From Flemingiibacterium sp045632605 (GTDB lineage: Bacteria; Bacillota; Clostridia; Oscillospirales; CAG-272), in the NCBI GenBank assembly GCA_045632605.1, contig JAZQXA010000088.1, positions 1 through 7,757 of the forward strand: a stretch of DNA of 7,757 nt, in the 5' to 3' direction. Under the pieces are notes generated by a model. That model made no database searches. It had not been told where the DNA came from and worked only from the letters and a program-made list of their open reading frames with translations. This document shows, one piece after another, positions 1 through 6,366 of this stretch; position 1 is the stretch's first letter, and each line of letters begins with the position of its first letter. A program made the translations under genes and the position numbers.

Positions 1-1144
1 TGTTGTATAGTATCTGATATATAGCATCTCTGTCAGCCCAGACCATCATCTTATCGTGCTTGCAGTCGAACTCTACATCGAGATGCTTGGCGTCAATCTT
101 CTGTTCAAACGATATCAGTATCAAGCGTGCCATTTCGCAGATATCAAATGCAGACTTATTGAACTTGCGCTCCCCTGCCTGAATACGCGTGATATCAAGC
201 AGACTCGCAACAAGACGTGCAAGCCGGCGTACCTCGTTTCGGATAATGTCGAGGTAGTATTCATGCTTTTCCGGCGGTATAGTTCCGTCAAGAATACCGT
301 CGATAAATCCGGATATTGTTGTCATAGGTGTACGCAGGTCGTGCGATACACTGGAAAGGAATGTTCGGCGCATATCCTCAAGCTTTGCCATTGAAGCCGC
401 CATATTGTTAAAAGCCGTCGCAAGCTCTGCAACCTCATCCCTTCCCTTTACCGGAACACGGACATCAAATTTTCCAGCCGCAAAGCTCTTTGCTGCCTTT
501 GACATCTGCTTGAGCGGCGCTACAATTCTATTGCTAATAAAATAAACCGCAACAAGTGCCGCAAGCATTACCCACAAACAGGAAAGAATTATGGTTTTTA
601 TCATCGTACCGATGAGCATTTCGACCTGCTGCGATTCGGAGCAAGCAAGTGCCGCACCGACGAAATTCCCAGCTTCGTCCGTTATCGGAACCGCATATAC
701 AAGCTGTTTTTTATCAAAAACACCGCCGAGGTCGCTCACGATACGCTGTGCACCGTTTTTTTCAATATCGGAAATCAAATCCTGCGAAATATTTGAGTTT
801 ACATATCCTGGCTCAAGATTATCGTCGTGAGCAAGCATTTCGCCCTTATTTCCGACAATGAAAAGGTGTACATCACCGCTGTAATCGGAAAGTGCTGACA
901 AAAGCTGACTGAACTGATCATAGCTCAGATAAATAAAGCTGTTGAAATTAGGGTTTGAATCGGATACAAACATCTCGGATGCCGTACGTGCAACGACAGT
1001 TGAGCTTTTTTCAACGATATCGGCTTTTACGTCAGTGGACCAGTTTCCGACCATACGGCAGAGGATCAGAGTAAGTAATATAAAGCTTACGGTAATCATC
1101 AGCATGAAAGCCGTAATAAATTTCGTAAATACGCTTTTGAACAT
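1..1144 (-). CDS. Sensor histidine kinase, HAMP and HisKA domains (3' end beyond window)
   Basis: Membrane sensor kinase that should autophosphorylate on His and pass the phosphate to a response regulator, probably the one encoded at 1972-2661. The frame is open from 1144 to the left edge, giving 381 visible codons. Numbered from 1144: TM1 about 9-30; an extracytoplasmic region about 31-180 with a Cache-like pattern (HLFIVGNKGEML, then QLVYAVPITDEAGNFVGAAL); TM2 about 181-204; HAMP about 205-257 (IVAPLKQM, DEVAELATAFNNM); dimerisation helix with the H-box SVSHDLRTPMTTI and phospho-acceptor His268; and the start of the ATPase domain, cut just at the N-box (DRDAIYQILYN). The rest of the ATP-binding domain is off the edge. 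ATG-ATG is tandem at 1147 and 1144. The AGGAGG at 1151-1156 is 3 nt from the first and 6 nt from the second, so I prefer 1144. It has its own promoter and is divergent from rubrerythrin. The ligand is unknown. Confidence 0.93.
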   Translation of the reverse strand, partial: MFKSVFTKFITAFMLMITVSFILLTLILCRMVGNWSTDVKADIVEKSSTVVARTASEMFVSDSNPNFNSFIYLSYDQFSQLLSALSDYSGDVHLFIVGNKGEMLAHDDNLEPGYVNSNISQDLISDIEKNGAQRIVSDLGGVFDKKQLVYAVPITDEAGNFVGAALACSESQQVEMLIGTMIKTIILSCLWVMLAALVAVYFISNRIVAPLKQMSKAAKSFAAGKFDVRVPVKGRDEVAELATAFNNMAASMAKLEDMRRTFLSSVSHDLRTPMTTISGFIDGILDGTIPPEKHEYYLDIIRNEVRRLARLVASLLDITRIQAGERKFNKSAFDICEMARLILISFEQKIDAKHLDVEFDCKHDKMMVWADRDAIYQILYN

Positions 1145-1150
1145 CATTAT

Positions 1151-1213
1151 CCTCCTTTATGTCAAACAATTATCCATATAAACAATTGTACCACAAATCG
1201 AGAAAAATTGCAA
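1151..1213 (-). promoter_or_regulatory. Promoter and ribosome site of the histidine kinase gene
   Basis: Read on the minus strand: -35 TTGCAA (1213-1208), a 17-nt spacer ending TGTGG, then -10 TACAAT (1190-1185), which gives an extended -10 TGGTACAAT. The leader runs to AGGAGG at 1156-1151. An 8-bp word AAACAATT (plus strand) occurs twice, at 1164-1171 and 1180-1187, 16 bp apart; the second copy overlaps the -10. The promoter shows that the kinase need not depend on transcription from the response regulator gene. Confidence 0.65.
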
Positions 1214-1231
1214 TAGACCAAGCGGCAAAAC

Positions 1232-1276
1232 TTTAAATAAAAACTGTTCATAAAATATATGTAGATTTTATTTAAA
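1232..1276. repeat. Perfect 11-bp inverted repeat upstream of rubrerythrin
   Basis: TTTAAATAAAA at 1232-1242 and its exact complement TTTTATTTAAA at 1266-1276 are separated by 23 nt. A smaller dyad, CATA-AAATA-TATG, lies inside. The right arm overlaps the position expected for the rubrerythrin -35 box. It could be an operator or simply AT-rich symmetry. No U-tract or coding context suggests a terminator. Confidence 0.5.
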
Positions 1277-1290
1277 AATTTGGATATAAT
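1262..1290 (+). promoter_or_regulatory. Probable rubrerythrin promoter
   Basis: A perfect -10 hexamer TATAAT lies at 1285-1290. The -35 at the matching 17-nt spacing is weak (TAGATT, 1262-1267). Around the -10, the half-sites ATATAAT (1284-1290) and ATTGTAA (1294-1300) each match a PerR-box half (TTATAAT / ATTATAA) at six of seven bases, but they are 3 nt apart rather than the usual 1. Short hairpins follow in the leader (GGATT-GTAA-AATCC, 1292-1305; TCCG/CGGA, 1303-1316). The -10 is convincing; regulator identity is not. Confidence 0.55.
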
Positions 1291-1343
1291 AGGATTGTAA
1301 AATCCGTGAAAACGGAGAATATATTTTTTAGGAGGATACTACA

Positions 1344-1880
1344 ATGGATCTTAAAGGCACAAAGACAGAAGCAAATCTTGCCGCAGCATTTGCAGGCGAA
1401 TCGCAGGCACGCAACAAATACACCTACTACGCTTCCAAGGCTAAGAAGGACGGCTATGAGCAGATAGCACAGCTTTTCCTCGAAACCGCTGAAAATGAAA
1501 AAGAACACGCAAAGCTCTGGTTCAAGCTTTTAAACGGCGGAATCGGAACCACCGCAGAAAACCTTAAGGATGCAGCAGAAGGCGAAAACTACGAGTGGAC
1601 TGATATGTATGCACAGATGGCAAAGGATGCACGCGAAGAAGGCTTCGAGCATATCGCAAAGCTCTTTGAAGGTGTTGCGGCAATTGAAAAGACACATGAG
1701 GAGCGCTATCGCAAGCTTCTCGCAAACGTCGAAGGCGGACTCGTATTCTCCCGTGACGGCGACATGATCTGGGAATGCGGTAACTGCGGACACGTTCATA
1801 TCGGAAAGGCAGCTCCCGCGGTTTGCCCCGTTTGCGCTCATCCTCAGGCTTACTTCAAAATTAAGGCTACCAATTATTAA
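1344..1880 (+). CDS. rbr: Rubrerythrin (diiron peroxidase with C-terminal rubredoxin domain)
   Basis: Cytoplasmic non-haem iron protein that reduces hydrogen peroxide to water with electrons from NAD(P)H via rubredoxin-type carriers, typical of anaerobes. It has 178 residues, slightly shorter than the classic 191-residue Desulfovibrio protein. The N-terminal ferritin-like four-helix bundle (about 1-130) carries the expected diiron ligands: Glu19 in FAGESQARNKY, Glu52 and His55 in ENEKEH, the ENYEW segment (Glu81/Glu84), and the second ExxH at Glu115/His118. The C-terminal rubredoxin-like domain has one FeS4 site, Cys145-x2-Cys148 and Cys161-x2-Cys164. A strong AGGAGG (1330-1335) lies 8 nt before the ATG. 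The gene is monocistronic, with its own -10 upstream and a terminator 10 nt after its stop. It is unusual in position, sitting head-to-head with the histidine kinase and tail-to-tail with the response regulator. Confidence 0.97.
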   Translation: MDLKGTKTEANLAAAFAGESQARNKYTYYASKAKKDGYEQIAQLFLETAENEKEHAKLWFKLLNGGIGTTAENLKDAAEGENYEWTDMYAQMAKDAREEGFEHIAKLFEGVAAIEKTHEERYRKLLANVEGGLVFSRDGDMIWECGNCGHVHIGKAAPAVCPVCAHPQAYFKIKATNY

Positions 1881-1886
1881 TCAAAA

Positions 1887-1915
1887 CAAAACCGTCGGAA
1901 ATTCCGGCGGTTTTA
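1887..1915 (+). terminator. Rho-independent terminator after rubrerythrin, bidirectional in form
   Basis: ACCGTCGGAA (1891-1900), one-base loop, TTCCGGCGGT (1902-1911), then TTTAATT: a 10-bp stem with one G-T wobble. In practice the innermost pairs open to form the loop. On the minus strand the same stem is followed by TTTTGTTTTG, so it can also stop leftward transcripts coming from the response regulator. Confidence 0.88.
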
Positions 1916-1925
1916 ATTATAACCA

Positions 1926-1959
1926 AATACCCACGGAATTTTATCATTCCGTGGGTATT
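1926..1959 (-). terminator. 14-bp perfect hairpin behind the response regulator gene
   Basis: AATACCCACGGAAT (1926-1939), loop TTTATC, ATTCCGTGGGTATT (1946-1959), a perfect 14-bp stem starting 12 nt after the response regulator stop codon. The trailing minus-strand bases (TGGTTATAATTAAAA) are T-rich but not a clean U-tract. It may act together with the hairpin at 1887-1915, or act as a 3'-end stabiliser. Confidence 0.65.
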
Positions 1960-1971
1960 GTAATATTCAAA

Positions 1972-2661
1972 TTACTGAAGCAATTCAAACTTGTATCCGA
2001 CGCCCCAAACAGTTTTGAGAATCCACTTGTCGGAAACGCCCTCAAGCTTTTCGCGAAGACGCTTTACATGAACGTCAACTGTGCGCGAGTCGCCGAGATA
2101 ATCAAATCCCCAAACCTTGTCGAGAAGCTGATCACGTGTAAATACACGGTTATAATTGCTTGCAAGGAAGTAAAGTAACTCAAGCTCCTTCGGAGGAATA
2201 TCAACCGACTTGCCATTGAGTTTCAGCTCATATTTCTGACGGCTTATTTCGATGTTGTCAAACTTGATGGTTTCATCGTCGTTCTGATTGTCGTGTGCAC
2301 TGTAGCGGCGGAGAACTGCCTTAACACGTGCGGAAAGCTCCTTGGTTTCGAACGGCTTAACCATAAAGTCATCAGCACCGAGTTCAAGACCGAGAACCTT
2401 ATCGAAAACCTCTCCCTTAGCCGTAAGCATGATAATTGGCTTCGAGGAAACCTCACGAATTTCGCGGCAGACCTGCCATCCGTCCTTTTTGGGAAGCATT
2501 ATGTCGAGAAGCACAAGATCGGGCTCATACATTTTAAAGAAGCTTACACCCTCAGCACCGTCGTTGGCGGTTTTGACCTCATAGCCCTCATTTTCAAAAT
2601 AAAGGCGAAGCAGGTCGCAGATATTAAGATCATCATCAACTACAAGAATTTTAGTTGCCAT
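1972..2661 (-). CDS. OmpR/PhoB-family response regulator
   Basis: Cytoplasmic DNA-binding regulator of 229 residues, the usual length for the family. The receiver domain (about 3-120) has acidic pocket residues Asp9/Asp10/Asp11, phospho-acceptor Asp53 (LVLLDIMLP), switch Thr80 (IIMLTA) and Lys102 in VKPF. The C-terminal winged-helix domain (about 130-228) shows the family pattern: PPKELELLYFLASN, VFTRDQLLDKVWGFDY, RTVDVHVKRLREKL, WILKTVWGVGYKF. All catalytic positions are intact, so it should be phosphorylated, most likely by the kinase encoded further left on the same strand. A GAAAGGA ribosome site (2673-2679) precedes the ATG. The regulon is unknown. Candidates in this window are its own promoter and the rubrerythrin/kinase spacer. 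The order regulator then kinase is typical; the 0.8-kb gap holding an opposite gene is not. Confidence 0.96.
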   Translation of the reverse strand: MATKILVVDDDLNICDLLRLYFENEGYEVKTANDGAEGVSFFKMYEPDLVLLDIMLPKKDGWQVCREIREVSSKPIIMLTAKGEVFDKVLGLELGADDFMVKPFETKELSARVKAVLRRYSAHDNQNDDETIKFDNIEISRQKYELKLNGKSVDIPPKELELLYFLASNYNRVFTRDQLLDKVWGFDYLGDSRTVDVHVKRLREKLEGVSDKWILKTVWGVGYKFELLQ

Positions 2662-2793
2662 TGGTTATACATCCTTTCTTTGTGTCGTTAATATATTTTT
2701 GTTCGTTATTTTTGTGACGATATGCACAATTTTTTGTTCACATTTTCACAAAGACGTCAAATTGTTAATTTCGTCAAAAATCTGACCATATTC

Positions 2794-2802
2794 ATTATAT
2801 CA
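2794..2802 (-). promoter_or_regulatory. Probable extended -10 of the response regulator promoter
   Basis: On the minus strand the sequence reads TGATATAAT (2802-2794): a perfect TATAAT with a TG one base upstream. No good -35 is visible at 16-18 nt, so it would rely on the extended -10 or on an activator. It implies a leader of about 125 nt carrying the CGTCAAA and TTCACA repeats. Confidence 0.5.
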
Positions 2803-2904
2803 CGTTTCTTCCAAAAAGTGTTTAATATTTTATGAATTTTATACCAATTTTTATCAAGGTAAATGACGTAAATTTCACAATAAAAAGAATTTTCATAAAC
2901 ACTC

Positions 2905-2933
2905 TTGATTCTTGGGGCATTTTGTAATATAAT
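2905..2933 (+). promoter_or_regulatory. Promoter of the ychF-lipoprotein unit
   Basis: -35 TTGATT (2905-2910), a spacer of exactly 17 nt, -10 TATAAT (2928-2933). This is a good housekeeping-sigma promoter. Transcription should start near 2940, giving a leader of roughly 54 nt before ychF. Confidence 0.75.
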
Positions 2934-2956
2934 ATATGGTGTATTTTTATATTTAT

Positions 2957-2993
2957 AAGGAGATGCGGCTGTTTTCTGCCGCTTATAAGTAAA
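2957..2993 (+). promoter_or_regulatory. ychF leader: distant Shine-Dalgarno plus GC hairpin
   Basis: The only strong Shine-Dalgarno, AAGGAG (2957-2962), ends 31 nt before the ychF ATG at 2994. Between them lies a hairpin GCGGC (2965-2969), 8-nt loop, GCCGC (2978-2982), flanked on both sides by TTATAAG-like sequence. If the hairpin forms, the effective distance falls to about 13 nt. A nine-codon frame (ATG 2963 to TAA 2990-2992) ends one base before the ychF ATG, but its ATG abuts the Shine-Dalgarno with no spacer, so its translation is doubtful. Confidence 0.5.
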
Positions 2994-4088
2994 ATGAAAC
3001 TTGGTATAGTAGGTCTGCCGAACGTCGGCAAGAGTACACTTTTTAACGCTATCACAAACGCAGGCGCAGAGTCTGCGAACTACCCGTTCTGCACAATCGA
3101 CCCAAATGTCGGCGTTGTTGCCGTTCCGGATGCACGTCTTGACAAGCTCGCAGAAATGTACAATCCCGAAAAATACACCCCAGCAGTCATCGAGTTCGTT
3201 GACATCGCAGGTCTTGTAAAGGGTGCATCAAAGGGTGAAGGTCTCGGAAACAAATTCCTTTCCCACATCCGCGAGTGTGATGCAATCATTCATGTTGTAC
3301 GTTGCTTCGAGGATTCGAACATCATTCACGTTGACGGTAATATCGACCCGATGCGCGACCTTGAAACTATAAACATGGAGCTTATCTTCTCCGATATGGA
3401 AATGATCGAGCGCAGAATCGACCGTGTAAAGAAAGCGATGAAGGGCGACAAATCGCTCGGTGACGAGCTTGCGCTTCTCGAACGTGTACTCGCAGCTCTC
3501 ATCGACGGTAAATGTGCACGCTCGCTCGACTACACCGAGGACGAGCTTGTTATAATGAACGACTGTCACTTACTCTCGATGAAACCGGTAATTTACGCCG
3601 CCAACATCGCCGAGGACGAAATCGGAAGTGATATGGCAGATAACGAAGGGTTCCAAAAGCTCGCTGAATATGCCGCAAGCGAAAAGGCACAGATTATGCC
3701 TATCTGCGCAGGAATCGAAGCTGAAATCGCACAGCTTGAGGGTGATGAACGTGCAGAATTTCTTGCTGACCTCGGAATCGCCGAAAGCGGACTTGACCGC
3801 CTTATCAAGGCAAGCTATACCCTGCTCGGTCTTATCTCTTACTTAACAGCCGGTCCCAAGGAAGTCCGTGCATGGACTATCACGAAGGGAACAAAAGCTC
3901 CCCAAGCGGCAGGAAAGATTCACTCAGACTTCGAGCGCGGATTCATCAGAGCAGAAATCATCGCATACGACGACCTCATGGCGTGCGGTACAATGGCAGC
4001 GGCAAAGGAAAAGGGACTTGTACGCAGTGAGGGTAAAGAATATGTCATCGCAGACGGCGACGTCGTACTGTTCAGATTTAATGTCTAA
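2994..4088 (+). CDS. ychF: YchF/Ola1-type Obg-family P-loop ATPase
   Basis: Universally conserved cytoplasmic translation-factor-family NTPase that prefers ATP over GTP and associates with ribosomes. It has 364 residues, against about 363-366 in the family. The G domain shows the P-loop GLPNVGKS (7-14), the switch/G3 segment DIAGLVKGASKGEGLG, and the variant G4 motif NIAE (204-207) in place of the NKxD of true GTPases, which is the mark of ATP specificity. A coiled-coil insert follows G3 (about 128-170). The C-terminal TGS domain (about 280-362) begins near the GPKEVRAWTI segment and ends with the DGDVVLFRFNV tail. The start matches the family N terminus exactly, although no ribosome site stands at normal spacing (see the leader entry). 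It is first gene of a two-gene unit. Confidence 0.97.
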   Translation: MKLGIVGLPNVGKSTLFNAITNAGAESANYPFCTIDPNVGVVAVPDARLDKLAEMYNPEKYTPAVIEFVDIAGLVKGASKGEGLGNKFLSHIRECDAIIHVVRCFEDSNIIHVDGNIDPMRDLETINMELIFSDMEMIERRIDRVKKAMKGDKSLGDELALLERVLAALIDGKCARSLDYTEDELVIMNDCHLLSMKPVIYAANIAEDEIGSDMADNEGFQKLAEYAASEKAQIMPICAGIEAEIAQLEGDERAEFLADLGIAESGLDRLIKASYTLLGLISYLTAGPKEVRAWTITKGTKAPQAAGKIHSDFERGFIRAEIIAYDDLMACGTMAAAKEKGLVRSEGKEYVIADGDVVLFRFNV

Positions 4089-4098
4089 GGTGAATGTC

Positions 4099-5208
4099 AT
4101 GAAAAGATGCAAAATTGCAGCGCTGCTCCTCGCCGTTGTAATGGCAATATGCGGCTTTACCTCATGCGGCAGCGAAACATCGAACGTCGTAACATTTCGC
4201 GACACAGCGATAGACGAAAACGAATACAGCTTCCTTATGAGCTACTATAAGGCACTGTATCTTTACTCATATTTCGGTCTCACCGAGGATAACAGTGCCA
4301 TTTGGACAAATCAGATATCCGAAGGAGTTACGGTGAGCGATTACCTCAGTGCTCTTACACTCAGCAGTATCATGTCCACAGCGATATACGTTGACCTTTT
4401 CGATGAATACGGACTTTCACTTACTGATGAAGAAACCAAAACCGTCGATGATGCCATAAATTCGCTCATCGAAAAAGCAGGAAGCAAATCCGCACTCAAC
4501 TCTGCCCTTGCTGAGTTCGGCGCAAACATTGACGTGCTGCGCGAAGTAAGAACAAACAATCTGAAGGTTTCAAAGGTTCAGGAGCATCTCTACGGCGAAA
4601 ACGGTGTTGAAACTGCAACTCCGGCTGAAGTTGACATATATTATAACGAAAACTACTGCCGAGTCAAATTTATTTTCATCAGTAAAACTCTCGAATACGA
4701 GCGCGATGAAAACGGAGATTATATAAAGTCTGAAGAAGGCAACTATAAGACCCGTGAGCTTTCTGAAGAAGAAATAGCCGCGAAGAAAGCACTTTTTTCC
4801 GACATTGAAGCCAGAGTTGAAGCAGGAGAGGACTTTGAGGCACTTCTCAACGAATATACAATGGACACCGGCATGATGCATTTCGAGGACGGATACTACA
4901 TCACCTCGACAAGCTCATTTGTCGAAAAAGATGTAATCACTACCTCGGCAGGACTTGAAATTGGAAATACTGCAAAGCTTGAAACCGCTGCAGGTTGGTA
5001 TCTCATAAAGCGTTACGACCTTATCGATGGCGGCTACAACAAGGAAGAATATGCTTCTGCAATGTTCGGCGGAAGCCTCGAGCAGACTGTAAACGACACG
5101 AAAATGCAGGAGCTTCTGCGCGGTTATTCCGAGGAAGTCGAGATTAACGAAGAACTCATGCGCGAATACACACTGGTCAAGTGCGCTCCGAATTTTTACT
5201 ATTATTAA
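4099..5208 (+). CDS. Secreted lipoprotein, SurA/PrsA-like foldase with degenerate parvulin domain
   Basis: Predicted membrane-anchored extracytoplasmic lipoprotein of 369 residues. It has a lipoprotein signal peptide: basic MKRCK, hydrophobic stretch 6-20, and lipobox-like GFTSC with the acceptor Cys23 (Phe at -3 is less usual than Leu), followed by a polar mature start GSETSN. About residues 30-185 form a helical SurA_N-like region. Residues 189-308 resemble the PPIC rotamase fold: VKFIFIS, then AKKALFSDIEARVEAGEDFEALLNEY, ending GWYLIKRYDL. The usual parvulin His positions are Phe191 and Tyr301 here, so isomerase activity is doubtful and a chaperone role is possible. A charged insert lies at about 197-227. 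The ATG at 4099 is chosen because AAGGTG (4087-4092) sits 6 nt upstream; the in-frame ATG at 4081 has no ribosome site and would lengthen the signal region. It is 10 nt after ychF, hence cotranscribed. Confidence 0.8.
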   Translation: MKRCKIAALLLAVVMAICGFTSCGSETSNVVTFRDTAIDENEYSFLMSYYKALYLYSYFGLTEDNSAIWTNQISEGVTVSDYLSALTLSSIMSTAIYVDLFDEYGLSLTDEETKTVDDAINSLIEKAGSKSALNSALAEFGANIDVLREVRTNNLKVSKVQEHLYGENGVETATPAEVDIYYNENYCRVKFIFISKTLEYERDENGDYIKSEEGNYKTRELSEEEIAAKKALFSDIEARVEAGEDFEALLNEYTMDTGMMHFEDGYYITSTSSFVEKDVITTSAGLEIGNTAKLETAAGWYLIKRYDLIDGGYNKEEYASAMFGGSLEQTVNDTKMQELLRGYSEEVEINEELMREYTLVKCAPNFYYY

Positions 5209-5223
5209 TTCATCTATACAAAA

Positions 5224-5255
5224 AAGGGACTGCCGAAGCAGTCCCTTAATTTTTT
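5224..5255 (+). terminator. Bidirectional terminator between the ychF unit and the sugar kinase
   Basis: AAGGGACTGC (5224-5233), loop CGAA, GCAGTCCCTT (5238-5247): a perfect 10-bp stem followed by AATTTTTT on the plus strand. On the minus strand the loop reads C-TTCG-G, the very stable tetraloop, and the stem runs into TTTTTT. One element therefore ends both convergent transcription units. Confidence 0.95.
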
Positions 5256-5298
5256 GGTAATCCGATTTCTTTCTGCAAAGCAGTATTGCACCGAGGAT

Positions 5299-6330
5299 TT
5301 ATCTTGCAATACGTCCGGTTCCGTCACCGCCGATAAGCTTTTCAACCTCGTCAACGCTGACAAGATTGAGGTCGCCGTTGATGGTGTGCTTGAGGCAGGA
5401 AGCACCAACTGCAAATTCGAGAGCAGCCTTTGCATCGGGTTTTGTTGCAAGACCGTAGATAAGACCGCCGGCAAAGGAGTCACCACCGCCAACACGGTCA
5501 ACGATATCGGTGATATCGTATGTACGGCTGTGATAAAATTCCTTACCGTCATTGATGCAGGCAGACCAGAGGTTGCGGTTTGCCGACTTGGATTCGCGGA
5601 GTGTGATTGCAACAGTCTTTACGTTCGGATACTGGGTGAGCACCTTTTCGGTGATTTCCTTATAGCAGTCGAGGTTGATTTCACCAAGCTCGGGCTTATT
5701 GTCGGAGGAAATTCCGAGAGCCTTCTGGCAGTCTTCCTCATTTGCGATAACAACGTCGATATACTTTGTAAGCTCGGGCATGACTTCGTCAGCACGCTTG
5801 CCGTACTTCCAGAGTTTTGCACGGTAGTTGAGGTCGATAGAGGTTGTAACTCCAAGCTCCTTTGCAACCTTGAGAGCACGGATTGCTTCATCGGCAATGC
5901 TCTGCGAAACAGCGGGAGTGATACCGGTTACATGGAACCACTTTGCGTCAGCAAGAATTTCTTTCCAGTTAAAGTCACCCTCTTTGATATTTGCGAACGA
6001 GGAATCAGCGCGGTCATAAATTACCTTCGAAGGACGCTGGCAAGCACCGGTTTCGAGAAAGTAGATACCCATTCTGCCCTTTGTTCTCTGAATATCTGAA
6101 ACATCAACACCGTACTTCATAATTTCACGAAGACAAGCTGTTCCGACATCGTTATCGGGAAGTGCGGTTACGAACTTTGCGTCAAGGCCGTAATTCGCAA
6201 GCGAAACGGCAACATTAGCCTCACCGCCACCGAAGGTTGCTTCAAGCGTGGGCGACTGGAAAAGGCGGTCATAACCGGGGGATTTAAGACGAAGCATAAT
6301 TTCGCCGAAAGATACGAATGTGTTTTTCAT
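5299..6330 (-). CDS. kdgK: PfkB-family sugar kinase, probable 2-keto-3-deoxygluconate kinase
   Basis: Cytoplasmic kinase expected to phosphorylate 2-keto-3-deoxygluconate to the 6-phosphate, feeding KDPG aldolase in uronate/pectin breakdown. It has 343 residues, close to the ribokinase family's 310-345. The first PfkB signature region is FGGGEANVAVSLA (about 34-46). The YDRADSSFA segment (about residue 105) is typical of KDG kinases. The second signature, DRVGGGDSFAGGL, has the GGGD anion hole and catalytic base Asp284. The start is ATG 6330 because AAGGAG (6343-6338) lies 7 nt upstream and the protein then begins in register with relatives (MKNTFVSFGEIMLRL). The open frame continues to 6438 but crosses the promoter. 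The gene is alone here, with no aldolase, isomerase or transporter beside it, so the substrate is inferred from sequence only. Fructokinase or another ribokinase-family activity is the main alternative. Confidence 0.88.
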   Translation of the reverse strand: MKNTFVSFGEIMLRLKSPGYDRLFQSPTLEATFGGGEANVAVSLANYGLDAKFVTALPDNDVGTACLREIMKYGVDVSDIQRTKGRMGIYFLETGACQRPSKVIYDRADSSFANIKEGDFNWKEILADAKWFHVTGITPAVSQSIADEAIRALKVAKELGVTTSIDLNYRAKLWKYGKRADEVMPELTKYIDVVIANEEDCQKALGISSDNKPELGEINLDCYKEITEKVLTQYPNVKTVAITLRESKSANRNLWSACINDGKEFYHSRTYDITDIVDRVGGGDSFAGGLIYGLATKPDAKAALEFAVGASCLKHTINGDLNLVSVDEVEKLIGGDGTGRIAR

Positions 6331-6366
6331 GATAATTCTCCTTTTATGAAATATTATAGCAACTTT

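Larger units (their letters stand above)
2662..2993. other. 332-bp AT-rich divergent control region
   Basis: No gene is seen here. It holds the leftward response-regulator promoter and 5' leader (about 2680-2824), the rightward ychF promoter (2905-2933) and the ychF leader (2940-2993). Repeats in it: TTCACA at 2737-2742 and 2745-2750; CGTCAAA at 2755-2761 and 2772-2778; and an inverted pair AGTGTTTA (2817-2824) / TAAACACT (2896-2903), which places the same word upstream of each promoter's -10 in the reading direction of that promoter. Confidence 0.7.

Noticed and set aside
56..394. 112-codon plus-strand frame in the first 400 bases
   Set aside because: The opposite strand encodes the HisKA domain of the histidine kinase, which explains the sequence fully.
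1887..1959. Two adjacent hairpins as a possible small RNA or repeat element
   Set aside because: Their position between two convergent stop codons is fully explained as back-to-back transcript ends, and they share no sequence with each other.
2293..2691. 132-codon plus-strand frame opposite the response regulator
   Set aside because: It is a shadow of the conserved receiver domain, with no start signal or recognisable domain.
3868..4098. Upstream extension of the lipoprotein reading frame into ychF
   Set aside because: The frame is open back to 3868 but overlaps the conserved TGS domain of YchF and would bury the signal peptide inside the protein. The ribosome site supports 4099.
5254..6099. 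281-codon open frame opposite the sugar kinase
   Set aside because: It is antisense to a clear PfkB gene, has no ribosome site and no recognisable domain. Long antisense frames arise from the codon bias of the real gene.
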